From assembly GCA_020635855.1 (NCBI GenBank), contig JACJYZ010000002.1, forward strand, positions 124,001 to 188,000: a stretch of DNA of 64,000 nucleotides, given 5' to 3'. The notes below the pieces were generated by a model. That model worked only from the letters and a program-made list of their open reading frames with translations, made no database searches and was not told the DNA's origin. How positions within the stretch are numbered: position 1 is the stretch's first letter; the number at the start of each line of letters is the position of its first letter. Positions 38,201 through 45,596 of this stretch are shown here, one piece after another. Source of the DNA: Flavobacteriales bacterium (lineage in GTDB: Bacteria > Bacteroidota > Bacteroidia > JACJYZ01). The position numbers were made by a program, and so were the translations under genes.

Positions 38201-38609
38201 CCAGGTCATAGTACAATCCGTTGATAGACCGCACGGTTCCATTAAGGACGTGCGCCCGGAATTCTCCACCCTGCACAGGAATGCCTTTGTACAACTGTTG
38301 GTACTTTTCGTGCTGGTATCCCATTGCATCCGGTTCGGTTTTCACCAACTGATAGGCATCGCTGGGTTTGGCTTGCACGGTGGAAAGGATGAGTTCCATT
38401 CCGGATTTGTTTGCGTGTCGCGCTGATGCGTCGTCGAAGCTGACGAACAAAGGTCTGCTGGATCGACTGGGATCCACGCGGACCACGGTCGCATCAGGGA
38501 CAAGGGTTGCGGCAGCTTGCCCTGTGATCTCCTGGGCGTGAAGAAGGCCGGAGCTCATGGCAAGAATGCACAGGGATGCAATACATCCCGTGGGTATGCT
38601 TGTTTTCAT
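35295..38609 (-). CDS. Secreted M4 (thermolysin-like) metalloprotease with PKD, Ig-like and T9SS type A sorting domains
   Basis: 1104 residues. Signal peptide 1-25 (LHAQE). FTP/PepSY-type propeptide about 40-235. Peptidase M4 domain about 245-570: zinc site HEVAH at 381-385 with the third ligand Glu405 in NESFSD. Then a PKD domain (DFVADVTASCDG to SYVTIS, with WDFGDG), an Ig-like domain (CGSGTVNLSASGSGNKYNWYD), a jelly-roll-like region with internal acidic loops, a second Ig-like domain, and the type A T9SS tail from LFPNPAGDQVNLS to LVKGL. It would be exported by Sec, then moved through the outer membrane by T9SS and cleaved or anchored there. Likely role: extracellular protein degradation. 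Confidence 0.95.
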   Translation of the reverse strand: MKTSIPTGCIASLCILAMSSGLLHAQEITGQAAATLVPDATVVRVDPSRSSRPLFVSFDDASARHANKSGMELILSTVQAKPSDAYQLVKTEPDAMGYQHEKYQQLYKGIPVQGGEFRAHVLNGTVRSINGLYYDLGNINVTPSVPEASALQSALGFAGATKYIWQDQTEIENLRKVFEDPTLDFSPKAELWIVAPNFDASSGDFRLAYKYNIWAMEPDGRWELYVDAQTGEIIARNDLIHTADATGTAKTRYDGTQTIITDSYNGSYRLREAGRGNGIQTYNAQHGTSTGGAVDFTDSDNNWTSTANADDAGTSAHFAAEMMYDYLKKRHNRNSIDGNGFKLLGYVHWDNGWVNASWNGQYMRYGDGNGDPLTTIDIGCHEVAHGLTSESANLVYQNESGALNESFSDIFGTAVEWYATPSRGDYLIAEDIGAFRSMSNPNTYSNPDTYKGTYWETSSNDNGGVHTNSGVQNHWYYLLSEGKSGTNDNGNAYQVTGIGREKAENIAFRNLTVYLSSNSNYADSRYYSLQAAKDLYGDCSNEYAQTANAWYAVGVGDPVQCNVAPEPDFVADVTASCDGKVQFTDKSTFAPTSWAWDFGDGASSTQQNPSHTYTASGTFTVKLTATNAYGQNTDTKTSYVTISLLSPPTTQGDQVCGSGTVNLSASGSGNKYNWYDAANGGNLLYTGSPYSPSVSSTTSYWVEAVDEKAKVKGGPADNTIGTGGYFTANDLRGLFFDVTSSVYLRTVKVYANTAGDRLIEVLQGSDTGPVYASKTVTIPAGESRVTLDFYLQPGTNYFIKCTGDPTTTPSDVDLYRNDAGSTFPLNVGGVVSITGTNAGSDGYYYYFYDWEIQEKECVSERVEVVATVDPNGVNPTISADNSTVCAGDAVNMDAGSGYTAYQWSTGATTQTVTVNPTANTTYSVTVTASGGCTGNTSTSISVNPLPTPTITQDVNGTLFISGITGTHTYQWFRDGALISGATNDTYVPNVNGVYTVKVTDANGCTGESSPLTVLNVGIAQVGQDVALRLFPNPAGDQVNLSIEGKGTLQMEVINLIGETVIVKRNLPSGTHRISLAGLPDGVYMVRLIATDTQAQKVIRLVKGL

Positions 38610-38756
38610 AGCAAAACAGGTTAGTTAAAAATCACTCACTTGAGAAATGAAAAGACTCAACTGCAATTGTTGGGGGAGAATGCAAGAAAAAAATTTTTTC
38701 CCGGAAATCCTACATAGGCCCAATAAAATTTTGCCAGATCGATATAAACTTTACCC

Positions 38757-39662
38757 TTATTCTACAAGGTTCTGACAAGATTCTTCCAGGTCGGTGTGTA
38801 CGAAGGTGAAACCGTCGGTCAAACATTTGGCGCAGGAAACGCTGCTTCCTTCAAGTACGATCACGGCTTTTCGTCCGAGTACTATCTTCAGCAGGAATGC
38901 CGGAACGGCCGGCAGGAAGTGAGGCTTGCCGGCAACTTTTGCCAGTGCACGGGAGAATTCGAGCTGGGTGGTCGGGTTCGGACTTGCCGCATTGTAGGTT
39001 CCATGGACGCGGGTGTTGTTGATGGGCCAGGATAGCATCCGGCATAGGTCGTCTATGTGAATCCACGGGAGTACCTGGCGGCCTGTGCCCAGTGCGGCAC
39101 CCAGGCCCAGTTTTACAGGCTTGTACAACAACGGGAAAGCACCACCTTCTTTGCTCAGCACAACACCGATCCGGAAGATGGCGCTCCGGATGCCGAGGGA
39201 GGAAACCGTGGCGTGCGCTTCTTCCCATTGAACACAGCATTGTCCGAGAAACTTATCGGAAGGCGGATCGGTCTCCACGTGGTTGGCTTGCGGGTTTTCG
39301 GTAGGATAATAACCAACCGCTGATGCACCGATATACAGCGAAGGTTTGGAATCATTTGCCTTCAACGCTTCATATAAGGTAAGTGTGGCATTCACGCGGC
39401 TGTTGATCATCTCCTGTTGGTTGGCGTTGGTCCACCGGTTGTCAGATAAGCTTTTACCCGCAAGGTTAATGACCACATCGATGTTTGTTGTAGCATCCTG
39501 GTCAATGATGTGCCGATCCGGATCCCAGGCGAACATGCGCGTGAACGGCGGTATGGCTTTGGGTTGCCTGCTAAGCCCGAACACCTGATGCTCCGATGCA
39601 TGCAATTGCACGGCAAGGTGCCTGCCGATCAGTCCGGTTCCGCCTGCGATCAGGATGTTCAT
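38757..39662 (-). CDS. TIGR01777-family NAD(P)-dependent epimerase-like protein
   Basis: 301 residues. Rossmann start MNILIAGGTGLIGRHL, then VINLAGKSLSDNRWT, SAVGYYP (the usual YYP variant of the active Tyr region) and LPWIHIDDL, which are the marks of the TIGR01777/YfcH/SulA-like SDR group. The substrate is unknown in this family; it is often cited as a cell-division-related or sugar-nucleotide epimerase homologue. It is divergent from a small membrane protein gene. Confidence 0.9.
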   Translation of the reverse strand: MNILIAGGTGLIGRHLAVQLHASEHQVFGLSRQPKAIPPFTRMFAWDPDRHIIDQDATTNIDVVINLAGKSLSDNRWTNANQQEMINSRVNATLTLYEALKANDSKPSLYIGASAVGYYPTENPQANHVETDPPSDKFLGQCCVQWEEAHATVSSLGIRSAIFRIGVVLSKEGGAFPLLYKPVKLGLGAALGTGRQVLPWIHIDDLCRMLSWPINNTRVHGTYNAASPNPTTQLEFSRALAKVAGKPHFLPAVPAFLLKIVLGRKAVIVLEGSSVSCAKCLTDGFTFVHTDLEESCQNLVE

Positions 39663-39680
39663 GTGGATATCATATTGGAC

Positions 39681-39711
39681 TTGATGGCCCGTTCTTCAAT
39701 CGATACCTTTG
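39681..39711 (+). promoter_or_regulatory. Promoter of the 55-residue membrane protein gene
   Basis: TTG (39681-39683), a 20-bp spacer and TACCTTTG (39704-39711), a full -33/-7 match, 29 nt before the ATG at 39741. Confidence 0.65.
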
Positions 39712-39740
39712 AATGTATAAAGTTAAAAATACGTGTATTC

Positions 39741-39908
39741 ATGAAAGCCATTTTAAAATACACCGGCCTTGTTGTATTGCTGCTGGGGAGTGTGTTGTTG
39801 TTTGCAGAAACCAACATGCACCGCGAAGACAACCTGGTGCTCGCCATCTGTTTCTTCCTGGTGGTGCTGTCGCTGTTCGCGTACGTATTTGGAAACCGTC
39901 GTACGTAA
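39741..39908 (+). CDS. Small two-TM membrane protein
   Basis: 55 residues starting MKAILKYTGLVVLLLG. Two hydrophobic stretches (about 6-20 and 32-49) are separated by the polar turn ETNMHREDN; the C-terminus NRRT is positive and probably cytoplasmic. The strong promoter just upstream and the independent position between two minus-strand genes support a real gene. Function unknown. Confidence 0.72.
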   Translation: MKAILKYTGLVVLLLGSVLLFAETNMHREDNLVLAICFFLVVLSLFAYVFGNRRT

Positions 39909-39918
39909 GGCGTTCCGG

Positions 39919-40803
39919 TTACGACTTCTTTTGCCGGATCTGTTGGGAGATCAGGTCCCATTGTTCTTTGGGAACCTCCGACATCACGTTGAACTGGCCG
40001 GCGCCTTTCAGCCATTCACCTCCGTCGATGGTCACCACTTCCCCCGTCATGTATGCTGAGAAATCAGATACCAGGTAAGAAGCAAGGTTGGCAAGTTCAT
40101 GGTGTTCTCCCGCGCGTCCGAGCGGCACACGTCCTTCGGGATTGATGATCTGTTTCACGCTTTCCGGGAACAACCGCTCCCATGCACCTTTGGTAGGAAA
40201 CGGTCCCGGAGCGATGGCATTCAACCGGATGTGGTAGGGTGCCCACTCCACAGCCAGTGAACGTGTAAGCGCCAGCACGCCGGCTTTTGCGCAGGCGGAA
40301 GGCACCACGTAGGCCGAGCCTGTCCACGCATATGTGGTAACAATATTCAGTACAACCGCATGCTGTTTGTCGGCGATCCATTTCTTGCCGAATGCAAGGG
40401 TGGTGTTGTAAGAACCTTTGAGTACGATGTCCACCACGGCGTCGAAGGCGCGGTTGGAAAGTTTTTCGGTCGGACTTATAAAGTTGCCGGCGGCATTGTT
40501 CACCAGTCCGGATACAGCGGGTCCGTTTGTGTTTGCCTGTTCCAGCATGGCTTCCACCTGGCTGTAGTCCCTGACATCACAAACGACGGGTTGTATTTTC
40601 GATGGGTAGATCTGATCAAGTGCTTCGGCCGTAGCTTCCAACACGTCCATTTTCCTGCTGGTGATCACCACATGCGCACCCAGGTGCAGGAAGGCTTCTG
40701 CCATTGATTTTCCCAGTCCGGTACCTCCTCCGGTAATTACGATCTTCTGACCGTTGAGACTGCCCTCGCGCAGCATCAGTTGGGAAACATCCATGTTATT
40801 CAT
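39919..40803 (-). CDS. Short-chain dehydrogenase, 2,4-dienoyl-CoA reductase (DECR1) type
   Basis: About 295 residues. NADP(H)-dependent reduction of 2,4-dienoyl-CoA in breakdown of unsaturated fatty acids. Matches mitochondrial DECR1 more than bacterial FadH: ITGGGTGLGKSMA, NNAAGNFISPTE, TTYAWTGSAYVVPSACAKAGV (catalytic Tyr and Lys regions), NAIAPGPFPTKGAWERLFPE and the C-terminal TIDGGEWL. Three starts are open (40818, 40803, 40794). 40794 falls 1 nt after the nfu stop and the other two overlap nfu. Probably the last gene of a mrp-nfu-SDR unit. Confidence 0.88.
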   Translation of the reverse strand: MNNMDVSQLMLREGSLNGQKIVITGGGTGLGKSMAEAFLHLGAHVVITSRKMDVLEATAEALDQIYPSKIQPVVCDVRDYSQVEAMLEQANTNGPAVSGLVNNAAGNFISPTEKLSNRAFDAVVDIVLKGSYNTTLAFGKKWIADKQHAVVLNIVTTYAWTGSAYVVPSACAKAGVLALTRSLAVEWAPYHIRLNAIAPGPFPTKGAWERLFPESVKQIINPEGRVPLGRAGEHHELANLASYLVSDFSAYMTGEVVTIDGGEWLKGAGQFNVMSEVPKEQWDLISQQIRQKKS

Positions 40804-41062
40804 GCTTGCGGGAGTCATTCACAGCTACGACTTCCTTCACTTGCGGAACGGCTTTTTTCATGGCTTCTTCGATACCGGCGCGCATGGTCATCGGGCTCAT
40901 CGAACAACCGCAGCAGGCGCCCCACAGTTTCACCTTGACCACAAAATCTTCGGTGACTTCCTCGAGTGTAACATCACCGTCATCCGCCTGCAGGTAGGGC
41001 CGGATCAGCTCCAGTTCCTTCCTGATGATCTCGATCAGCTCGGTATGTTTGGGTGTGCTCAT
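40796..41062 (-). CDS. NifU-like Fe-S scaffold (Nfu domain)
   Basis: 88 residues; carries a labile [4Fe-4S] cluster to apo-proteins. The single Nfu domain shows LRPYLQADDGDVTLEEV-like sequence and the cluster cysteines Cys50 and Cys53 in LWGACCGCSMS, with an additional Cys51 between them. Its start overlaps the mrp stop by 4 bp (ATGA type), so the two are translationally coupled. This agrees with joint work in cluster delivery. Confidence 0.93.
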   Translation of the reverse strand: MSTPKHTELIEIIRKELELIRPYLQADDGDVTLEEVTEDFVVKVKLWGACCGCSMSPMTMRAGIEEAMKKAVPQVKEVVAVNDSRKHE

Positions 41063-42165
41063 ACACCTGTTTTCATCTGCACCTGTTCGGTGGGTGCCAT
41101 GTTGGCGTTACGGATGGCCACTTCCTGTGCTACGCGTCCGGCCAGTTCGAGGAATGCCTGGGATTGGAAAGTATCTTCCTGCAATGCAGCCGGCCTCCCG
41201 GCTTCCGACGCTTCGCCGATGGATTGCACAAGCGGGATCTGTCCGAGGATGGGAAGGTCGAACTCACCGGCAAGCGTTTCTGCGCCGCCTTTTCCGAAAA
41301 TGTGATAGATATGGTCTGGGAAATCGGCCGGGGAGAACCAGGCCATGTTTTCTACAAGACCGAGTACCGGTACGTTGATCTGTGGCATGCGGAACATCGC
41401 GATGCCTTTTCGTGCATCGGCCACGGCCAGTTTCTGGGGGGTGGTAACCACCACGGCGCCGGTCAGCGGAAGGGTTTGCACAAGGGTGAGGTGGATGTCG
41501 CCGGTTCCCGGAGGAAGGTCGATCAGGAGGTAGTCGAGTTCACCCCATGCCACGTCGCTGATCATTTGCTGCAGGGCTTTTGTGGCCATCGGTCCGCGCC
41601 AGGCTACTGCCTGGGAAGCTTCCGCGAAGAAGCCGATCGACATGAGTTTGACACCATAGTTCTGGACAGGTGCCATTTTCTTTTTACCGTTTTCTTCGGC
41701 CATGCCCGGGCGTTCGAATTGCACGTCGAACATGAGGGGGATGGACGGGCCGTATACATCGGCATCGATCAATCCTACCTTGGCGCCTTGCCGGGCCAGG
41801 GCCGCTGCCAGGTTGGCTGCAACCGTTGATTTGCCCACGCCGCCTTTGCCTGATGCAACGGCGATGATGTTGCGTATGCCTTCCAGCGCGGGTTTGCCTT
41901 GTGACTGGCCGGAGGTGACGTTCGAGGTCATGTTCACTTCCACCTCGGCTTCCGCATCTACGAAATGAATGATGGCATTCTCGCAGGCCCGTTGGATCAT
42001 CTCTTTCATGGGGCATGCGGGTGTGGTGAGTACCACGCTGAACTTCACTTTCTTTCCGGAGATCTCCAGGTCGCGGATCATGCCCAGGGTCACCAGGTCT
42101 TTCTTGAGGTCGGGATCGTCTACGTTTCGCAGCGCATCCAGCACTGCATCTTTGTCAATGGCCAT
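41059..42165 (-). CDS. mrp: Mrp/NBP35-family Fe-S cluster carrier ATPase
   Basis: 368 residues. N-terminal MIP18/DUF59 domain (1-75) with DPDLKKDLVTLGMI and the TTPACPMKEM Cys51 motif; P-loop domain with the deviant Walker A GKGGVGKST at 106-114, DADVYGPSIP and LIDLPPGTGDIHLT. Well-studied Mrp/ApbC proteins carry a CPHC motif after VENM for cluster binding. Here the matching stretch is VENMAWFSPADFPDHIYHIFG with no cysteine. It leads the mrp-nfu-SDR unit; a weak -7 (TACCTTTA, reverse of 42193-42200) lies upstream. Confidence 0.93.
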   Translation of the reverse strand: MAIDKDAVLDALRNVDDPDLKKDLVTLGMIRDLEISGKKVKFSVVLTTPACPMKEMIQRACENAIIHFVDAEAEVEVNMTSNVTSGQSQGKPALEGIRNIIAVASGKGGVGKSTVAANLAAALARQGAKVGLIDADVYGPSIPLMFDVQFERPGMAEENGKKKMAPVQNYGVKLMSIGFFAEASQAVAWRGPMATKALQQMISDVAWGELDYLLIDLPPGTGDIHLTLVQTLPLTGAVVVTTPQKLAVADARKGIAMFRMPQINVPVLGLVENMAWFSPADFPDHIYHIFGKGGAETLAGEFDLPILGQIPLVQSIGEASEAGRPAALQEDTFQSQAFLELAGRVAQEVAIRNANMAPTEQVQMKTGV

Positions 42166-42240
42166 GGTAAATGTGTGATGCTTTCTCAGGAGTAAAGGTA
42201 CTATTTATTAAGAATTGTTCTAAATAAGAAAGGGCGGGAT

Positions 42241-42324
42241 GATTTGAAAATGTGTTGATGTGCCCATTTGAAAATGAGACATGGTGTGAATGATCCATGC
42301 AACTTGAGACTTGCGACTCGCGAC
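42241..42324. repeat. Intergenic short repeats between mrp and the ATL gene
   Basis: Two copies of ATTTGAAAATG (starting 42242 and about 25 nt later), then tandem heptamers ACTTGAG-ACTTGCG-ACTCGCG (42302-42322) that recur at 45823-45857. Confidence 0.7.
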
Positions 42325-42693
42325 TTATTCTATCCCCAGCTCCGTCACAGGGTCCCAGAACACCTTTTTAAAATCCAGGATCTGGTCGTCTTCCACGGTG
42401 ATGCCCTCGTTCTCCAGAAGTTGTTGCATCACGGTGCCGCCGAAGTGCATCTTCCCGGTAAGCAGGCCCTGTCGGTTCACCACGCGGTGGGCGGGAACGG
42501 GTTCTTCGAGGTGGTGGCAATTGTTCATGGCCCATCCCACGATGCGAGCGGAGCGGCCACTGCCCAGGTAGCGGGCGATGGCGCCATAGGAGGTCACGCG
42601 TCCTTCGGGGATCAGGCGAACCACGGCGTATACGCGTTCAAAAAAATCGTCGGAATCTGAGGAGGTGGAGCGGGATGAAGGTGACTTCTTCAT
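42325..42693 (-). CDS. Alkyltransferase-like (ATL) DNA-binding protein, MGMT fold without the active cysteine
   Basis: 122 residues, only the DNA-binding domain of O6-methylguanine methyltransferase. SYGAIARYLGSGRSARIVGWAM carries the helix-turn-helix with the base-flipping arginine (Arg50). The active PCHRV motif reads PAHRVVNRQG, so the acceptor Cys is Ala68. ATL proteins bind alkylated guanine and hand it to nucleotide excision repair. The first 15 residues are Ser-rich. Its ATG overlaps the stop of the upstream XRE gene by 4 bp. Confidence 0.92.
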   Translation of the reverse strand: MKKSPSSRSTSSDSDDFFERVYAVVRLIPEGRVTSYGAIARYLGSGRSARIVGWAMNNCHHLEEPVPAHRVVNRQGLLTGKMHFGGTVMQQLLENEGITVEDDQILDFKKVFWDPVTELGIE

Positions 42694-43058
42694 TTGGATT
42701 TCGGCGCCTTCACCTTCTCGCGCAACAGCTGGTTGATCTCTTTCAGGTAGGCATTTTCCTTGCGCAGGCTTTCCACTTCCTTCAACAGTTCGGGAATGTC
42801 TCCGGGAGCGGTTTGCGATGGCTTATAATCTTTCTTGCCGTCTTCCACGATGGCTGCGCCGGGTTTGCTGTAGTACTGAAAGAAGTCATAGCGCAACACT
42901 TCGGAGATCTTTTGCAGCAACGCGGTGTCAATGCTCTTGCGTTTGAAGATGCCATACACGTTCTGGGAAGTGGTGTTGATGCGGCGGGCAAATTCCGTTT
43001 TGCTCATGCCTGCGGTATCCAACTGTTTCCTGATGATCTGTCCGATGTGAATTCCCAT
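42690..43058 (-). CDS. XRE-family transcriptional regulator with C-terminal coiled coil
   Basis: 122 residues. HTH at about 8-55 (MSKTEFARRINTTSQNVYGIFKRKSID), then a linker rich in Pro, and a leucine-zipper-like helix (LLKEVESLRKENAYLKEINQLLREK) at 90-115 for dimerisation. Coupled by overlap to the ATL gene. The -7 element and a small inverted repeat upstream allow for autoregulation. Confidence 0.88.
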   Translation of the reverse strand: MGIHIGQIIRKQLDTAGMSKTEFARRINTTSQNVYGIFKRKSIDTALLQKISEVLRYDFFQYYSKPGAAIVEDGKKDYKPSQTAPGDIPELLKEVESLRKENAYLKEINQLLREKVKAPKSK

Positions 43059-43119
43059 GCGGCAATGGTCACAAAAAATTGTTTCATCACCTTCCGTTGA
43101 GAATCACAATTAATTTACA

Positions 43120-43148
43120 CAAATGTAATTAATACTTACCTAAGTAAG
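43120..43148 (-). promoter_or_regulatory. Promoter and possible operator of the XRE-ATL pair
   Basis: The -7 element TACATTTG (reverse of 43120-43127) is followed upstream by CTTAC-CTAA-GTAAG (43135-43148), a short inverted repeat where the -33 element would be. Confidence 0.5.
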
Positions 43149-43193
43149 AAAACCTAGTCGAGTGTGATTGTTTTATACATCCGGGTCCATCAA

Positions 43194-43934
43194 TCATGGC
43201 TTGATGGTGTCTTGAATGTGTTGGGTTTGCTTCTTTTTCTTTTTCGGAGGAGGCGGCAAATCATCCGGCAACGAGAAGCGCAGGTAGTGGATGTTTTTTC
43301 CTTTTGCTAAAAAAAGCTGCTCATAATGTGTACGGATGGAACGCACCATGTCGGGGATCTCGTCCAGTGAACCGTGTACATCCTCGCATACGATTTCAGG
43401 CCGGATGCGGAGGTGTTCCAGTACTTCCATGGTGTATGCGAACAATTCGGCGCTGTCGGTTTTCAGGTGGATGCGACCGCCGGGCCGAAGGATCTTATGG
43501 TACCTGTGAAGGAAGGCGTGTCCGGTGAGCCGTTTCTTTTCCCTGCGGCTGGTGGGTTGCGGGTCGGGGAAGGTGATCCAGATGTCGCTTACCTCATCTT
43601 TGCCGAAGCATTGTTCGATGCGTTCGATGGGTGTGCGCAGGAAAGCCACGTTCCCGAGGTTTTCGTTCAGGGCCGTTTTGGCGCCACGCCAGATACGGGC
43701 CCCTTTGATGTCTACTCCGATGAAGTTGCAGTCGGGAAAGGCACGGCCCATCCCCAGGGTGTATTCCCCTTTTCCGCAACCGAGTTCAAGGGTGAGGGGT
43801 TGTTCGTTGTGGAAATGATCCCGGCTCCATTTGCCTTTCAGGAGGAATGTTGCCGCTTCTTCCGGGCGTCCCGGCTGGATCACATTCGGCAACGCGTCGT
43901 TCTCTGCATACCGGTACAATTTGCTTCTTCCCAT
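43194..43934 (-). CDS. trmB: tRNA (guanine-N7-)-methyltransferase
   Basis: 246 residues; methylates G46 of tRNA with SAM. SAM site LELGCGKGEYTLGM, then FIGVDIKGARIWRGAKTA, and the family mark DIWITFPDPQPTSRREKKRLTGHAFL. The C-terminal tail is Pro- and Lys-rich. The start at 43934 lies 5 nt after the -7 element TATATTTG (reverse of 43940-43947), suggesting a leaderless mRNA. Confidence 0.95.
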   Translation of the reverse strand: MGRSKLYRYAENDALPNVIQPGRPEEAATFLLKGKWSRDHFHNEQPLTLELGCGKGEYTLGMGRAFPDCNFIGVDIKGARIWRGAKTALNENLGNVAFLRTPIERIEQCFGKDEVSDIWITFPDPQPTSRREKKRLTGHAFLHRYHKILRPGGRIHLKTDSAELFAYTMEVLEHLRIRPEIVCEDVHGSLDEIPDMVRSIRTHYEQLFLAKGKNIHYLRFSLPDDLPPPPKKKKKQTQHIQDTIKP

Positions 43935-43939
43935 GGCCG

Positions 43940-43976
43940 CAAATATAGGGGCTTTCGCCCGGATCGCCTACCTTTG
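43940..43976. promoter_or_regulatory. Back-to-back divergent -7 elements for trmB and the glycosyltransferase
   Basis: TATATTTG on the minus strand (43940-43947) and TACCTTTG on the plus strand (43969-43976), 21 bp apart in a 54-bp intergenic gap. Confidence 0.6.
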
Positions 43977-43988
43977 GCACCGCCGCAT

Positions 43989-45062
43989 ATGTCGCAGCAA
44001 CCCCGCATATTGGTCGCCCCGCTGGATTGGGGACTCGGTCATGCCACCCGGTGCATTCCGGTGGTTCATGGTTTCCTGCAAGCGGGTGCCGATGTGGTGC
44101 TGGCGGGCACAGGCGCCGGACTTGCCATTCTCCGGGAAGTGTTTCCGCACCTGACTGCCCTTGAAATTCCCGGTTATGATGTGCGCTATGCACAACGTAC
44201 GCCGATGGCGCTGGCCATGGCCTGGCAAATGCCGCGGGTGATGCGTACCATCAAGGAAGAACACCATTGGCTGGATGAACAGGTATCCCGTTTCAACCTG
44301 GATGCGGTTGTTTCCGATAACCGCTACGGTTTGTGGAGTGACCGCATCCCATCTGTCTTCATCTCGCATCAGATCCACATCCAGGCGCCGGCATTTGCCG
44401 GTTCGTTGTATCGCTGGCAGCTGCGCATGATCCGGCATTTCCGGGAAATATGGGTACCGGACGATCCGGGTGAGAACAACCTCTCGGGTGATTTGTCACA
44501 CGGGCAACCCCTGCCGGCGAATCTCCGCTATGTCGGGCCGCTGTCAAGGTTCAACGCACCCGATGTGAAGCCGCCGCGGAAAGGGGGCGGACTGGTGGTG
44601 TTGTCTGGCCCTGAACCCCAACGTACGATCCTGGAACATGTGCTTGCCCGTTGGTTGAAGGATCAACCGTCTCCTTATATGGTGGTTCGGGGGTGGGCGA
44701 AATCACCACCACCTGATGTGGGCGTACATGTGAAATGGATGGATCACCTGCCACCGGATGCGTTGCAGAAGGCCCTGCTGGAGGCGGATCATATCATTTG
44801 CCGCTCGGGGTATTCCACGCTGATGGACCTGGACCGGTTGGGGCGTACTGCCATCGTAATTCCCACACCCGGACAAACCGAGCAGGAGTACCTGGCTGAA
44901 AGGTGGATGACGCTTGGCAGGGGTGTCGCGTGCAGCCAGCACTCCTTACAACTGGATGCGGCCTTGGCTTCTCTGAAACAGCTCCCCGATGCGAATTTCA
45001 AAAGAGAGGACCTCCTAACACCTGTGGTGAAAGGTTTCGTGGATTCGTTGAAATCATGTTGA
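43989..45062 (+). CDS. GT-B glycosyltransferase, GT28/MurG-like
   Basis: 357 residues. Begins RILVAPLDWGLGHATRC, the GLGH N-terminal donor/acceptor loop of this group, and has a C-terminal GT28 domain with VVLSGPEPQRT, HIICRSGYSTLMDL and TPGQTEQEYLAE (nucleotide-sugar binding). The sugar donor is likely UDP-linked; acceptor unknown. The frame is open far upstream but that part is antisense to trmB. ATG 43989 sits 12 nt after a clear -7 element. Confidence 0.87.
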   Translation: MSQQPRILVAPLDWGLGHATRCIPVVHGFLQAGADVVLAGTGAGLAILREVFPHLTALEIPGYDVRYAQRTPMALAMAWQMPRVMRTIKEEHHWLDEQVSRFNLDAVVSDNRYGLWSDRIPSVFISHQIHIQAPAFAGSLYRWQLRMIRHFREIWVPDDPGENNLSGDLSHGQPLPANLRYVGPLSRFNAPDVKPPRKGGGLVVLSGPEPQRTILEHVLARWLKDQPSPYMVVRGWAKSPPPDVGVHVKWMDHLPPDALQKALLEADHIICRSGYSTLMDLDRLGRTAIVIPTPGQTEQEYLAERWMTLGRGVACSQHSLQLDAALASLKQLPDANFKREDLLTPVVKGFVDSLKSC

Positions 45063-45081
45063 TAAACGGGTGGGCATTCCC

Positions 45082-45111
45082 TTGACCTTCACCCGGAATT
45101 TCCTACCTTCA
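45082..45111 (+). promoter_or_regulatory. Promoter-like sequence before the small secreted protein gene
   Basis: TTG (45082-45084), 19-bp spacer and TACCTTCA (45104-45111), a two-base variant of the -7 element, ending 5 nt before the ATG. Confidence 0.4.
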
Positions 45112-45116
45112 CTTCT

Positions 45117-45596
45117 ATGAAGGTGCACCGCATTCTATTTCTGGGAATTTTCATGGCACTGTCTGCAGTCGGCCATGCGGGTTCAGGTGAGCAGGGTGGA
45201 GCAAGCATCCAGGGAAACTGGCGTGCCGACAAGGGTACCAATGCCCTCGGACAGCAAGAGTACATCGACATGGAACTTCGCCCGGATGGAACAGGTTTTT
45301 TCGGGGAAGGCATTCGCGAAAACAACGAAGAGAAGTACCTGCCGTTCCTGTCTTTTTCCATTCGCCAGTGGCACCTCATGGGGGATACCCTGGTGGTGGA
45401 AGGGGAATTGGATCCAACACAAGCCATGGGCGGTGCAGCCATTCAGGCTGAACTCGCCGGCATCTCCATCAAACGTTATTTCGTGTTGCAATACGAGAAG
45501 GACAATGAATTCAAAGGACTTCCTGTGGAGCCGGATGCCAGGATCGTTAAGGTATCCCCGGATAAACTCCGACAATTCACCTTCAAGCGGAATTGA
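45117..45596 (+). CDS. Hypothetical secreted protein
   Basis: 159 residues. Signal peptide to about residue 21 (LSAVGHAG). The mature part has IQGNWRADKGTNALGQQEYIDMELRPDGTGFF and WHLMGDTLVVEGE, a beta-barrel-like pattern reminiscent of lipocalin-like or META-type small domains, but I cannot assign a family. It lacks a lipobox cysteine, so it would be periplasmic. Followed by the repeat-filled intergenic stretch. Confidence 0.78.
   Translation: MKVHRILFLGIFMALSAVGHAGSGEQGGASIQGNWRADKGTNALGQQEYIDMELRPDGTGFFGEGIRENNEEKYLPFLSFSIRQWHLMGDTLVVEGELDPTQAMGGAAIQAELAGISIKRYFVLQYEKDNEFKGLPVEPDARIVKVSPDKLRQFTFKRN

Noticed and set aside
37643..38426. Overlapping ORFs on both strands within the M4 propeptide region
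   Set aside because: Shadows of the peptidase gene, whose FTP and M4 domains explain the whole stretch.
43374..43988. 205-codon upstream extension of the glycosyltransferase frame
   Set aside because: Antisense to trmB; GLGH motif begins right after ATG 43989, which follows a promoter.
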